A stretch of DNA of 64,000 nucleotides from the NCBI RefSeq assembly GCF_014654205.1, contig NZ_BNAW01000001.1:434001-498000 (forward strand), given 5' to 3'. Below, in pieces: positions 7,615 to 15,640 of the stretch (position 1 is its first letter; each line of letters starts with the position of its first letter). The translations under genes and the position numbers were made by a program. The stretch comes from Amycolatopsis bullii (GTDB lineage: Bacteria; Actinomycetota; Actinomycetes; Mycobacteriales; Pseudonocardiaceae). The notes below the pieces were generated by a model. The model made no database searches. It worked only from the letters and a program-made list of their open reading frames with translations, and was not told the origin of the DNA.

Positions 7615-9480
7615 TCATGCCACGCGGAACACCGGCCCGCGGGCCACGAAGGGCAGCCGCGCGCCCCGCGGCACCAGGTACGCGTGCTCCCGGCGGGGCC
7701 GGACGTGGTCGCAGTACGCGTCGGTGATGATCAGGATCGGGCCGTCGGCCGGGAAGTCGGCCGCGCGCTGCAGCAGGTCGACGCCGGGCTGCAGGATCGT
7801 CCCGCCGCGCCCGCGGACCTTGACCCGGCCCGCGATGTCCTCGACCGCGAGGTACCCGGCGTCGTAGGCGACGGCGTCGCAGAACACCACGCGCGCGGCC
7901 GGCACGTCCCGGGCCAGCGCGTACGACGCGATCGCGCCCAGGGCCTTGCCCAGCAGCTCGGCGTTCATCGACCCCGAGGTGTCCAGGACCACGCCGAAGG
8001 TGACGCGCCGGTCCAGGCGTTCCGGGCGCACGCGGCCCGGGCGCGGGATGTCCGGCGTCGACGACTGGCGGCGGGACGCCCGCGCGTAGCTGCGCACCGG
8101 CAGCTCGACCCGGACGTGCTCGTCGAACCAGCGCGCGAGCTGGGCGTCCCACGGCAGCGGCGGGTGGTCGAGCGCCCGGATCTCCTGCTCCAGCCCGGCC
8201 GGCAGCAGGCCGCGGCCCTGGGCGTGGTGGTATTCGAGGCCCTGGGTGAGCGCCCGGCGGTAGAACTCGTCGAGGTCGACACCCCGGGTGCGGTCGTCCC
8301 ACGGCGCCGGCCGCGCCTCCCGCCGCGACGACCGGCGCCGCACCGCGTCCGGTTCGGACAGCCACTCGCCCAGCACGTCCCCGGCCTCGCGCGAACCCAG
8401 GGTCAGCAGCTTGCGGGCGCGGCGGAGGTCGGTGGTCAGCGTGTCGTACACCGATTCCGCGGACATCCCGGTCAGCTGCCGGTCGTGCAGGACGCCGTGC
8501 GGCAGCTCGCCGACGCCCATGGCGACCAGCCAGCCGTTGATGACGTAGTCGCAGGCGACGTTCCACAGGTACGGGTCGCGGCCGAACGCGCGCCGGTCGT
8601 GCCGCAGCGCCGCGTGCAGCATTTCGTGGGCCAGCACGAACCGCCACTCCTCGGCGGTCAGGTCGGCGGCCGGGTTGACGTAGATCTCGCCGTGCTCGGC
8701 GTCGACCGCGGCCAAGGCGATGTTCCAGGCGCGGACGACCTCGGCGTCGACGACGAGGGTGAACCCGGCGGCGACCGCGGCGAGCAGCGGGAACGACGAG
8801 ACGAACCAGGACAGGGCGCGGTCCCACTCCCCCATCGCCCGCCGGTGCCGGGTCTGGCCGCGGGCGTCGGCGGCGCGTTCCATGGCCTCGGTGGCCGAGG
8901 CGATCAGGCCGCGGGCGAACCGCTCGGTCCACGGCTCCGGCTTCCCGTGGTACTGCAGCTGCCAGTGGCTCATCAAGCGCGCGAGCCGCAGGCACGGACC
9001 CGGCCCGCCGGTGAACGGCGCAGGAACTCCCGTCTCGCGCCACACGCGGGTCAGCGCGAGCTCGTCGGTGCCGGGAAGTTCGGGCGAGTCGACGACCGGA
9101 GTCCCCACGCGCACCGCCTCGGCGAACCGGTGGACGGCCACGCAGCAGGCCGTGGCGTACACCGGGTCCACGTCGCCGTCCGGCATGATCGCCTCGGCCT
9201 CCGTCAGCCGGTCGTCGTCGAGGTGGCCGAGGCCCAGGTGCAGCAACAGGTGCGCGAACACCCAGGCCCACTCGCCGGGCTCGGCGTCGCGCGCGCGGTT
9301 CGCCATGATCACCCCGCGGTTGTTGACGACGGCCCAGCCGGCGCCGGCGCTCTCCGGGCTCAGGCTCGCGCCCCGGGCCAGGTGGTCCAGGACCGTGTTC
9401 GCCCGCGCCTGAGCCCAGCCGTCTTCGATCGCCTTGTTCCGGCGTTCGCGGCGCCGGGCTTCGGCGCGGGCGTTGCTCAT
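7615..9480 (-). CDS. VWA domain protein with putative metallopeptidase domains (partner of the MoxR ATPase)
   Basis: A 621-residue cytosolic protein. The C-terminus is a von Willebrand A-like domain with the MIDAS start DTSGSM (500-505) after a basic linker. The middle holds a zinc-peptidase-like motif HEMLH (285-289) followed by RH, preceded by EIYVNPAADLTAEEW. The N-terminal third has a similar segment (VIMANRARDAEPGEWAWVF) followed by HLLLH (77-81), in which the catalytic Glu is replaced by Leu. This suggests an internal duplication whose first copy is degenerate. The start ATG overlaps the MoxR stop by 4 bases. MoxR-VWA pairs usually act as metal-insertion or assembly chaperones; the client is unknown here. 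Confidence 0.88.
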   Translation of the reverse strand: MSNARAEARRRERRNKAIEDGWAQARANTVLDHLARGASLSPESAGAGWAVVNNRGVIMANRARDAEPGEWAWVFAHLLLHLGLGHLDDDRLTEAEAIMPDGDVDPVYATACCVAVHRFAEAVRVGTPVVDSPELPGTDELALTRVWRETGVPAPFTGGPGPCLRLARLMSHWQLQYHGKPEPWTERFARGLIASATEAMERAADARGQTRHRRAMGEWDRALSWFVSSFPLLAAVAAGFTLVVDAEVVRAWNIALAAVDAEHGEIYVNPAADLTAEEWRFVLAHEMLHAALRHDRRAFGRDPYLWNVACDYVINGWLVAMGVGELPHGVLHDRQLTGMSAESVYDTLTTDLRRARKLLTLGSREAGDVLGEWLSEPDAVRRRSSRREARPAPWDDRTRGVDLDEFYRRALTQGLEYHHAQGRGLLPAGLEQEIRALDHPPLPWDAQLARWFDEHVRVELPVRSYARASRRQSSTPDIPRPGRVRPERLDRRVTFGVVLDTSGSMNAELLGKALGAIASYALARDVPAARVVFCDAVAYDAGYLAVEDIAGRVKVRGRGGTILQPGVDLLQRAADFPADGPILIITDAYCDHVRPRREHAYLVPRGARLPFVARGPVFRVA

Positions 9481-10538
9481 GCCCGCGCCGCCACCAGCCG
9501 CGGCAGGTCGCGGGCCGCTTCGACCAGGAACCACGACGGCAGCCGCGGGTTCCCGGCTTCGTCGTCGGCGATGACCAGTTGAGCCATCTCCAGGGAGATC
9601 TCGGCCAGCTCGACCAGGAGGCTCTTCGCGCGGAAGGCGAACTGGCGCACGGCCGCCGACGCGTGCCGCTTGTCCGCGGGCAGGTCCTTGACCAGCCGCG
9701 CGCGGAACGTCTCGGCGAGGAAGTAGAGCAGGTCGCGGTCGGCCGGCTCGGCGGGCCAGCGCGCCTCGCCCTTGAGGATCGCCTCCAGGTCGAAGGCGTG
9801 CCGGGCGACCTTGAGGTACGCGCGGAAGGCGCCGGCGTGGGCCGGGGTGAGGGTCGCGTACGCCAGCAGGGCGACCGTCTCGTCGTCGGCCGGGTCACCC
9901 GCGGAGTGCAGCAGGTCCGAGAGCATGTGCCAGGACCGCGGCGTCGAGAACGGCTCTTCGGTCTTCGGCGGCGGGCTCCAGAGGTGGTCCGGGCGCTGGG
10001 TGAGGTACTCGAGCACCCACGGGTGGATGCCGTGGCCGGCGGCCCAGGTGAGCCAGTCGTCCGGCGCGGCGCGCAGGTGGACGTGGACCAGGCGGTTGAC
10101 CAGGGCCGAGGCCATCGGCCGGGCCAGTGCCTGGTCGGTGGCACGGTTGCCGGCGCCGATCACGACCGAGCCCGGCGGCAGCTCGTAGGAGCCGATGCGG
10201 CGGTCGAGGATGAGCGAGTAGAACGCCTTCTGGACGTCGGGCGCGGCGGCGTTCAGCTCGTCGAGGAACAGGCAGTACGGCTCGGCGCGGGCGATCTGCT
10301 CCGGCGGGCAGAACCGGCTGCGGCCACCCGTGATCTGCGGGACGCCGATGAGGTCTTCGGGGGCGAGCTGGGTGCCCAGCAGCGAAACGCAATCCAGGCC
10401 CAGGGACGCCGCGAAATCGCGCACCAGCGAGGACTTCCCGATCCCGGGCGCGCCCCAGAGGAACACCGGCCGCACGACGGCGGTGGTGAGCAGGAGCTCG
10501 GGCAGCCGGGCGGGCGTGACCGTGAGCTGGGCGTGCAA
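9477..10538 (-). CDS. MoxR-type AAA+ ATPase
   Basis: A 353-residue AAA+ ATPase with Walker A GAPGIGKS (29-36), Walker B CLFLDELNAA (about 89-98) and a sensor 1 region VVIGAGNRATDQALA. Basic helical segments follow in the C-terminal lid. It is translationally coupled to the downstream VWA/metallopeptidase-like protein by an ATGA overlap, the standard arrangement of MoxR chaperone systems that remodel or load metal into partner proteins. The start is the GTG at 10538, preceded by GGAGGTCC. The substrate complex is not identifiable from the neighbours. The nearest gene downstream of the pair is cysG. Confidence 0.9.
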   Translation of the reverse strand: MHAQLTVTPARLPELLLTTAVVRPVFLWGAPGIGKSSLVRDFAASLGLDCVSLLGTQLAPEDLIGVPQITGGRSRFCPPEQIARAEPYCLFLDELNAAAPDVQKAFYSLILDRRIGSYELPPGSVVIGAGNRATDQALARPMASALVNRLVHVHLRAAPDDWLTWAAGHGIHPWVLEYLTQRPDHLWSPPPKTEEPFSTPRSWHMLSDLLHSAGDPADDETVALLAYATLTPAHAGAFRAYLKVARHAFDLEAILKGEARWPAEPADRDLLYFLAETFRARLVKDLPADKRHASAAVRQFAFRAKSLLVELAEISLEMAQLVIADDEAGNPRLPSWFLVEAARDLPRLVAARA

Positions 10539-10624
10539 GCGGACCTCCTGATTTCAGGACATCCCTGGCGACGCCCCCTTTCGTGCGCCCATGGTCGCGC
10601 GCCACCCGGCTTCGCGCATCCGAA

Positions 10625-10879
10625 TTAGTTCGCGCGGCCCGCCGACGGGTACGGCAGCAGGGCCATCTCGCGCGCGTTCTTGATCGCCGTGGCGACCTGT
10701 TTCTGTTGCTGCGGCGTCAATCCCGTCACGCGGCGAGCGCGGATCTTGCCGCGGTCGGAGACGAACTTCCGCAGCAGGTCGACGTCCTTCCAGTCGACAT
10801 GGGTGATCTTGTTGGCGTGCAACAGGTTCACCTTGCGCTTGCCGGGACGGTCGCGGTGCGGTTTCGGCATCCGGCTCAC
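10625..10879 (-). CDS. rpsR: 30S ribosomal protein S18, zinc-free (C-) paralogue
   Basis: An 84-residue S18 (84 from GTG 10879, 81 from ATG 10870). The core matches the family: [28 protein letters not shown] central region and [19 protein letters not shown]. It contains no cysteine, so it is the zinc-independent form. The GTG overlaps the rpsN stop by four bases, making it the last gene of the leftward rpmB-rpmG-rpsN-rpsR operon. In the family such paralogues replace zinc-containing S18 when zinc is scarce, releasing zinc from ribosomes. No terminator hairpin was recognised in the 86 bases to the MoxR gene. Confidence 0.95.
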   Translation of the reverse strand: MSRMPKPHRDRPGKRKVNLLHANKITHVDWKDVDLLRKFVSDRGKIRARRVTGLTPQQQKQVATAIKNAREMALLPYPSAGRAN

Positions 10880-11181
10880 CAGCTCGACTTCGCGACGCCG
10901 GGCAGCTCGCCGTGGTGCGCGGCCTGCCGCATTTTCACCCGTGACAGCCCGAACTTCCGGAGGTAGCCGCGCGGGCGGCCGTCCGAGACGTCCCGGTTGC
11001 GGATCCGCGTCGGGCTGGCGTCGCGCGGCAGCTTCTGCAGCGCGACGACGGCTTCGGCCTTCTCCTGCGGCGACGAGCCGGGCGAGGCGATGACGGCCTT
11101 GAGCGCACGGCGGCGTTCGACGTACCGCGCGGCGATCACCTTCCGCTGCTCGTTCTTCGCAATTTTGGACTTCTTGGCCAT
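10876..11181 (-). CDS. rpsN: 30S ribosomal protein S14, zinc-free (C-) long form
   Basis: A 101-residue S14 of the long type, with [20 protein letters not shown] at the N-terminus and the C-terminal [21 protein letters not shown], the rRNA-binding part. The zinc-finger cysteines of the short S14 are absent. Start and stop overlap the neighbours (one base with rpmG, four bases with rpsR), so the four ribosomal genes are tightly coupled. It is expected to be produced only under zinc limitation, given the Zur-type site upstream of rpmB. Identification is certain from sequence similarity. Confidence 0.96.
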   Translation of the reverse strand: MAKKSKIAKNEQRKVIAARYVERRRALKAVIASPGSSPQEKAEAVVALQKLPRDASPTRIRNRDVSDGRPRGYLRKFGLSRVKMRQAAHHGELPGVAKSSW

Positions 11182-11348
11182 CAGCGCTCTTCCTTGAACT
11201 CGACGTGCTTGCGCGCGACCGGGTCGTACTTGCGCAGGACCATCCGGTCCGGGTCGTTGCGGCGGTTCTTCTTGGTGACGTACGTGTAGCCGGTGCCCGC
11301 GGTGGACCGCAGCTTGATGATCGGCCGGACGTCGGTGCTCTTCGCCAT
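11181..11348 (-). CDS. rpmG: 50S ribosomal protein L33, zinc-free (C-) form
   Basis: A 55-residue L33 with the characteristic [20 protein letters not shown] and the C-terminal ARKHVEFKE. The two CxxC zinc knuckles of the C+ form are missing and there is no cysteine. The ATG at 11348 shares a base with the rpmB stop (TAATG), and its stop shares a base with the rpsN ATG. It is the second gene of the leftward zinc-starvation operon. Confidence 0.96.
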   Translation of the reverse strand: MAKSTDVRPIIKLRSTAGTGYTYVTKKNRRNDPDRMVLRKYDPVARKHVEFKEER

Positions 11349-11584
11349 TACAGCTTCACCCCCTTCGCCTCCAGTTCGGCGACGACGGCCTCGATGCCGC
11401 GCTTGTCGATCGTCTTCATGCCCTTGGCGGAGACGCGCAGCCGCACCCAGCGGCCCTCGCTCGGCACGAAGTAGCGACGGTTCTGCAAGTTCGGCTCCCA
11501 CCGCCGGGACGTGCGGCGGTGCGAGTGCGAGACCTGCTTGCCGTAGCCCGGCTTGCGGCCGGTGACCTGGCACACGGCGGACAA
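11348..11584 (-). CDS. rpmB: 50S ribosomal protein L28, zinc-free (C-) form, TTG start
   Basis: A 78-residue L28: (M)[14 protein letters not shown] at the N-terminus, then [16 protein letters not shown] and [16 protein letters not shown]. Only one cysteine (Cys5) of the zinc-binding set remains; the partner position in C+ proteins reads Thr here. The start is TTG at 11584, chosen because GGGAGG lies 4-9 bases upstream and the conserved L28 start falls exactly there; longer frames run into the intergenic control region. It is the first gene of the leftward operon, only 15 bases from a strong Zur-type palindrome, so zinc repression is likely. Confidence 0.94.
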   Translation of the reverse strand: MSAVCQVTGRKPGYGKQVSHSHRRTSRRWEPNLQNRRYFVPSEGRWVRLRVSAKGMKTIDKRGIEAVVAELEAKGVKL

Positions 11585-11598
11585 GGACCCTCCCGAGT

Positions 11599-11613
11599 TG
11601 ATAGTGATTTTCA
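11599..11613. promoter_or_regulatory. Zur-type operator between the divergent zinc-starvation operons
   Basis: On the minus strand the 15-mer TGAAAATCACTATCA matches the actinobacterial Zur palindrome TGAAAATCATTTTCA at 13 of 15 positions (consensus from memory). The surrounding 80 bases are unusually AT-rich for this genome. It lies 15 bases upstream of rpmB and 51 bases upstream of the rightward COG0523 gene, so one site could repress both operons when zinc is sufficient. Confidence 0.82.
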
Positions 11614-11663
11614 TTTCCATGTACTGTTGCGCACCGCACCTCGCCCGCATTCCTGGAGCCCTT

Positions 11664-12908
11664 GTGACCCACCACTCCCGCGTCCCGCTCGTCCTCGTGA
11701 GCGGCTTGGCCGCCGGACCGAACGCCGCGCTGGCCGAGCTGCTGCGCGTGGCCGAGCCCGGCACCGCCGTCGTCCACCACGACCTGCGCGAGATCCACTC
11801 CGGCGTCGTCCGCCGCCGGCTGAAGCTCGGCGAGCGCGACGACCTCACCGTCCTGGAGCTGGCCCACGGCTGCGTGTCCTGCACCCTGCGCGAGGACCTG
11901 CTCCCGCTGCTGCGGCGGCTGGCGCGGCGCCCGGAGGTGTCCCGGATCGTCGTCCGGCTCGACGAGGCCATGGAGCCGGAGCCGGTGAGCTGGGCGATCC
12001 GGAACGTCCTGGTCGGCGACCACCCGGTGGGCGACGACGTCGACCTGCGGGCCGTCCTCACCGTCGTCGACTGCGCGACCTGGCTCGCCGACGCGACCGG
12101 CGACGACGAACTGGCGGACCGGAACCTGCAGGGCAGCCCCGAGGACGAGCGGACCGTCGCCCAGGTCGCGCTGTCCCAGGTGGAGTTCGCCGACGTCCTG
12201 GTGCTGGCCGGCGCGGCCCCCGACGCGTGGACCGCCGCGAAGGGGGCCGCGGTCCTCGACCGGGTCGCGCCGTCGGTGCCCCGGGTCGAGCTTTCGCGCG
12301 TCGACGGGCACAGCGTCCTCGACGCCGTCCCCACCGATGCCCGCCGCGGCGAGGTCACCGACATGCACGGCGCCCTGCTGCGCGGCCAACCACCGGTGCA
12401 CGTCGACTGCGGCATCGGGCTGGTCACCTTCACCGCGCAGCGGCCGTTCCACCCCGGACGCCTGCACGACGCGCTGGACGTGCTGCTCGACGGCGTCGTC
12501 CGGACCCGCGGGCGCGCCTGGGTGGCCAGCCAGCCCGACGTCGCGTTCTGGATCGAGTCGGCGGGCGGCGGGCTGGGCCTGGGCCACGCCGGGCCGTGGC
12601 TCGCCGCGCCCGGCGGTCCGGAGTGGACGGACGTCTCCCCCGAGCGCCGGACGCTCGCGTCCCTGCGGTGGCACCCGGTGCACGGCGACCGCGCGCAGGA
12701 GCTCGTCGTCGTGACGGACCAGACAACGCCCGACGAGATCGACGCGGCCCTGCGCGGCGCTCTACTGACCGACGAAGAGCTCGCGGCCGGGCCCGAAGCG
12801 TGGGCGCGCTACCCCGACCCGTTCGGCGACTGGCACGAAGAACCGTGCGAGGACGCCGAATCCGACCCGGCGCGGCACTCCGCGGCGAACCGAAAGGAAG
12901 AACGATGA
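11664..12908 (+). CDS. COG0523 (CobW/P47K) family protein with degenerate P-loop
   Basis: A 414-residue COG0523 relative starting at GTG 11664 with GGAG seven bases upstream. The Walker A position reads [12 protein letters not shown] (residues 13-23) without the GKT, so nucleotide binding is doubtful. The metal motif GCxCC reads GCVSC (Cys70, Cys73), keeping two of three cysteines. The C-terminal CobW domain is present ([27 protein letters not shown]). It is the first gene of the rightward zinc-starvation operon and overlaps rpmE by four bases. In mycobacteria a COG0523-like protein encoded with the C- ribosomal genes (Mrf) recruits a hibernation factor to ribosomes. This gene is a candidate for the same role, which is inference from context. 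Confidence 0.85.
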   Translation: MTHHSRVPLVLVSGLAAGPNAALAELLRVAEPGTAVVHHDLREIHSGVVRRRLKLGERDDLTVLELAHGCVSCTLREDLLPLLRRLARRPEVSRIVVRLDEAMEPEPVSWAIRNVLVGDHPVGDDVDLRAVLTVVDCATWLADATGDDELADRNLQGSPEDERTVAQVALSQVEFADVLVLAGAAPDAWTAAKGAAVLDRVAPSVPRVELSRVDGHSVLDAVPTDARRGEVTDMHGALLRGQPPVHVDCGIGLVTFTAQRPFHPGRLHDALDVLLDGVVRTRGRAWVASQPDVAFWIESAGGGLGLGHAGPWLAAPGGPEWTDVSPERRTLASLRWHPVHGDRAQELVVVTDQTTPDEIDAALRGALLTDEELAAGPEAWARYPDPFGDWHEEPCEDAESDPARHSAANRKEER

Positions 12909-13159
12909 AGACCGGAATCCACCCCGACTACCACCCCGTGGTGTTCAAGGACTCGTCGACCGGCGACAGTTTCCTGACCCGTTCCACGATCACCTCCGAC
13001 AAGACGATCGAGTGGTCCGACGGGAACACCTACCCGCTCGTCATGGTCGACATCAGCTCGTGGTCGCACCCGTTCTGGACCGGCACCCAGCGGATCATGG
13101 ACAGCGCCGGCCAGGTCGAGAAGTTCCACCGCCGCTACGGGAAGCGAGGGACCCGCTGA
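12905..13159 (+). CDS. rpmE: 50S ribosomal protein L31 type B, zinc-free (C-)
   Basis: An 84-residue type-B L31 ([20 protein letters not shown], then [13 protein letters not shown] and [21 protein letters not shown]). No cysteines are present, so it does not bind zinc. The ATG overlaps the stop of the COG0523 gene (ATGA) and its TGA shares a base with the rpmF ATG. In bacilli the type-B protein displaces zinc-containing L31 from the ribosome surface and frees zinc; the same role is expected here under Zur control. Confidence 0.96.
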   Translation: MKTGIHPDYHPVVFKDSSTGDSFLTRSTITSDKTIEWSDGNTYPLVMVDISSWSHPFWTGTQRIMDSAGQVEKFHRRYGKRGTR

Positions 13160-13311
13160 TGGCCGTCCCCAAGCGCAAGACCTCCCGCAGCAACACGCGC
13201 TCGCGGCGGGCGCAGTGGAAGGCCGCCGCGCCGGACCTGGTGCCGATCAAGGTCGACGGCGAGGTCCGGCTGGTCCCCCGGCGGCTGATGAAGCACTTCC
13301 ACGCGCCGTGA
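13159..13311 (+). CDS. rpmF: 50S ribosomal protein L32, zinc-free (C-)
   Basis: A 50-residue L32 beginning [20 protein letters not shown], the conserved family start, and ending [17 protein letters not shown]. The CxxC...CxxC zinc site of the C+ form is absent. It lies between rpmE and a complete COG0523 GTPase, overlapping each by one to four bases. Its presence makes six zinc-independent ribosomal paralogues at this locus. Confidence 0.95.
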   Translation: MAVPKRKTSRSNTRSRRAQWKAAAPDLVPIKVDGEVRLVPRRLMKHFHAP

Positions 13312-14363
13312 GCGTTCCGGTCACCGTGCTGTCCGGTTTCCTCGGCGCGGGCAAGACGACGCTGCTCAACCACATCCTCGCCCACCGGGCGGGGGTGCGG
13401 GTGGCGGTGATCGTCAACGACATGAGCGAGGTCAACATCGACGCCGCGCTCGTCCGGTCGCAGGAACGCCTGGTGGAACTGACCAACGGGTGCATCTGCT
13501 GCACCCTGCGGGAAGACCTCCTCGAGGAGGTCGCGGCGCTGTGCGCGGACGGCCGCTTCGACCACGTGCTCATCGAGTCGAGCGGCATCTCCGAGCCGAT
13601 GCCGGTGGCGGCGACGTTCACGTTCCTCGACGCCGTCGCCCACCTCGACACGATGGTGACGGTGGTGGACGCCGCGCACTTCGCCCGGGAGCTGGCGGCC
13701 GGCGACTCCCTGGTGGAGCGCCGGCTCGACCAGTACTCCGGCGACGAGCGGACGGTCAGCGACCTGCTGATCGACCAGGTCGAGTTCGCCGACGTCCTGC
13801 TCCTGAACAAAACCGACCTGACTCCTCCGGCCGAGGTGGACCGGCTGGTGGCGACGCTGCGGCGGCTCAACCCGGCCGCCGACGTCGTCACGGGAAGTTT
13901 CGGGAAGGTGCCGCTGGAGCGGGTGTTCGGGACCGGCCGGTACGACGCCGCCCGGGCGCAGGAGGCCCCGGGCTGGGTGGCCGAGCTGAACGGCGACCAC
14001 GTCCCGGAAACCGAGGAGTACGGCATCTCCAGCGTGGTGTTCCGCGCGGTCCGGGCGTTCGACCCCGCGGCACTGTGGGATTTCGTCACCCGGCGGCTGG
14101 GCTCCGGCGAATTCGGGACCGTGCTGCGGTCCAAGGGTTTCTTCGCGCTGGCGTCGCGGCCCGGGGTGACCGGGCTGTGGTCCCAGGCGGGCGCGGTGGC
14201 CCGGTTCGAACCCCAGGGCGTGGCGGCCGGACCGCGTCAGGAGCTGGTGTTCATCGGCGTCGACCTCGCCGGGGACGCACTGCTGGCGGCCCTGCGGGAC
14301 TGCCTCGGGGAGGCGAGCGGACCGGACCCGTTCCCGGAATGGGAACCGGTCGAAATCCATTGA
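13308..14363 (+). CDS. COG0523 GTPase, putative zinc metallochaperone
   Basis: A 351-residue complete COG0523 protein: Walker [15 protein letters not shown] (from residue 9), metal motif GCICC (61-65), IESSGISEP, the guanine motif NKTD, and a C-terminal CobW domain (FWDFVTRRL-like region, VFIGVDLAG). Proteins of this group bind zinc and use GTP hydrolysis to deliver metal to client enzymes. The Zur-box location supports a zinc allocation role during deficiency. The GTG start overlaps the rpmF stop by four bases. It contrasts with the P-loop-deficient relative two genes upstream. Confidence 0.92.
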   Translation: MSVPVTVLSGFLGAGKTTLLNHILAHRAGVRVAVIVNDMSEVNIDAALVRSQERLVELTNGCICCTLREDLLEEVAALCADGRFDHVLIESSGISEPMPVAATFTFLDAVAHLDTMVTVVDAAHFARELAAGDSLVERRLDQYSGDERTVSDLLIDQVEFADVLLLNKTDLTPPAEVDRLVATLRRLNPAADVVTGSFGKVPLERVFGTGRYDAARAQEAPGWVAELNGDHVPETEEYGISSVVFRAVRAFDPAALWDFVTRRLGSGEFGTVLRSKGFFALASRPGVTGLWSQAGAVARFEPQGVAAGPRQELVFIGVDLAGDALLAALRDCLGEASGPDPFPEWEPVEIH

Positions 14364-14384
14364 CCGCGCCGGAAGAATGGCGGC

Positions 14385-15056
14385 ATGGACGGGCGGGGGT
14401 ACCTGGAGAAACTGATTTCCGATCACCTGGGCGCGGGCCGCGGGCAGCCGTCCCACGGGCGGCAGCTGAGCTTCGACCGGCGGGAGATCCGCGGGGTGGC
14501 GATCGGCCTGGTGGCCGCGGGGGCGCTGGCGCAGGAGGACGCCGACCGGATCCTCGCCGACCTGGACGAGACCCTGAAACGGTCCGGCTGGCTCAAGGTC
14601 GCGCACGCGGAGGGGTCGGCCTCCGCCGGCTTCGCGCCGGTGGCCAGGCGGGTGGGCGCCGAGCGGCCGGAGTGGCGGCAGGCGATCGAAGAGCCGCCCA
14701 CGCCCGTGCTGCGGCACGTGGTTTCCCTCGCCGGCCGCACCCTCGAAGCCGGTGAGCTGACGGCGGACCTGGTGAGCCTGGAGGTGTGGTCGACCTTCGT
14801 CGTCCTGAGCACGGCCCGCAGCGGCGTCGATCCCCGCCGGATGCGAGAGCTCGTTCACCTTCGCACCGTCTGGCGCGGGTGGGACGACGCCGGAACCCAG
14901 TACCGCGGCACCGGCGGCGGAGGCGGGTCGGGCTCCCACGGCCTGCTCGTGGAGCGGCGCACGTTCGAACCCGGGCCGCCGGCGGAGGCCCGGGTGCTCA
15001 CCCTCGCCGTCGAGTCGCCCGGCGGCCAGGCCACCGTCGAGATCCCGCTCGGCTGA
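14385..15056 (+). CDS. hypothetical protein (223 aa)
   Basis: I do not recognise a family. The protein is soluble, without signal peptide or membrane segment. The N-terminal 80 residues look helical (EIRGVAIGLVAAGALAQEDADRILADLDETLKR-like pattern). The C-terminal half is richer in beta residues and carries a glycine run, GTGGGGGSGSHG, followed by LLVERRTFEPGPP. It starts 21 bases after the COG0523 stop in the same direction, so it may be the last gene of the zinc operon, but no zinc-ligand motif is present. A 22-base inverted repeat follows it. Confidence 0.75.
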   Translation: MDGRGYLEKLISDHLGAGRGQPSHGRQLSFDRREIRGVAIGLVAAGALAQEDADRILADLDETLKRSGWLKVAHAEGSASAGFAPVARRVGAERPEWRQAIEEPPTPVLRHVVSLAGRTLEAGELTADLVSLEVWSTFVVLSTARSGVDPRRMRELVHLRTVWRGWDDAGTQYRGTGGGGGSGSHGLLVERRTFEPGPPAEARVLTLAVESPGGQATVEIPLG

Positions 15057-15073
15057 TCGCCCTCCCGCAGCTC

Positions 15074-15119
15074 GTCGTGAGTGGTACGGCGGGTTGGAAC
15101 CCGCCTTACCACTCACGAC
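15074..15119. repeat. inverted repeat with TCGTGAGTG ends (family B)
   Basis: 22-base arms (15074-15095 and 15098-15119) with one mismatch and a 2-base loop, just downstream of the hypothetical gene. The outer TCGTGAGTG...CACTCACGA is shared with the repeat at 18332-18381, while the inner parts differ. The position fits a terminator. Confidence 0.8.
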
Positions 15120-15168
15120 CGGCCGGGGAAAGCTCCCGGGTCACCCGAAAGCGCCCGGTCCGTCCGAG

Positions 15169-15199
15169 TTGATCAACCCAGGTTTATCAGTCTAGGTTG
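15169..15199. promoter_or_regulatory. probable MarR operator
   Basis: TTGATCAA (15169-15176), a perfect 8-base palindrome, overlaps the larger imperfect palindrome CAACCCA...TAGGTTG (15174-15180 and 15193-15199). It ends 6 bases before the marR start. AT content is raised here. Autoregulation by the adjacent MarR protein is the simplest reading. Confidence 0.55.
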
Positions 15200-15205
15200 A
15201 CGATC

Positions 15206-15640
15206 GTGACGGACGAGGAGCTCCTCCAAGCGAGCGCCGACCTGCGCGTCGCGCTCGGCCGGCTGGTCCGGCGGCTGCGCCAGGGCTACGTCGCCGGCGA
15301 ACTCACCCTGCCCGAACGCTCGGTCCTGTCCCGGCTCGACCGCGAAGGCCCGGCCACCCCCGGTTGTCTCGCCGACCTCGAACGGGTCAAACCGCAGGCC
15401 ATGGGCGTCACCCTGGCCGGACTGGTCGAACGCGGACTCGTCGAGCGGCGCAAGGACGACTCCGACGGCCGCAAGGTGCTGATGTCGGTCACCGAAGCGG
15501 GCGTCGAACTGCTCACCGACCGGCGCTCCGAGACCACCCGGCAGATGGCGGCCGCGCTGGCGGAGAAGTTCACCGCGGCCGAGCAGCGCGAGCTGACCGC
15601 GGCCATCCCGCTGATCGAGCGGCTGGCGGACGAGCTGTGA
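15206..15640 (+). CDS. MarR family transcriptional regulator
   Basis: A 144-residue MarR protein. The winged helix is clear: LTLPERSVLSRLDREGPATPGCLADLERVKPQAMGVT-like HTH region, then GLVERRKDDSDGRKVLMSVTEAG as the wing. It begins at GTG 15206 (a TTG nine bases earlier is in frame but sits in the operator). It is translationally coupled by GTGA to an MFS efflux gene and probably represses the four-gene operon through the palindromes just upstream, being released by a small phenolic or lipophilic ligand as in other MarR systems. Confidence 0.92.
   Translation: MTDEELLQASADLRVALGRLVRRLRQGYVAGELTLPERSVLSRLDREGPATPGCLADLERVKPQAMGVTLAGLVERGLVERRKDDSDGRKVLMSVTEAGVELLTDRRSETTRQMAAALAEKFTAAEQRELTAAIPLIERLADEL

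Noticed and set aside
7568-10144. Extending cysG through to 10144
   Set aside because: This would cover the VWA and MoxR genes in another frame; the added sequence is low-complexity.
10539-10624. Terminator after the rpsR operon
   Set aside because: The 86-base gap shows only short, weak complementarity.
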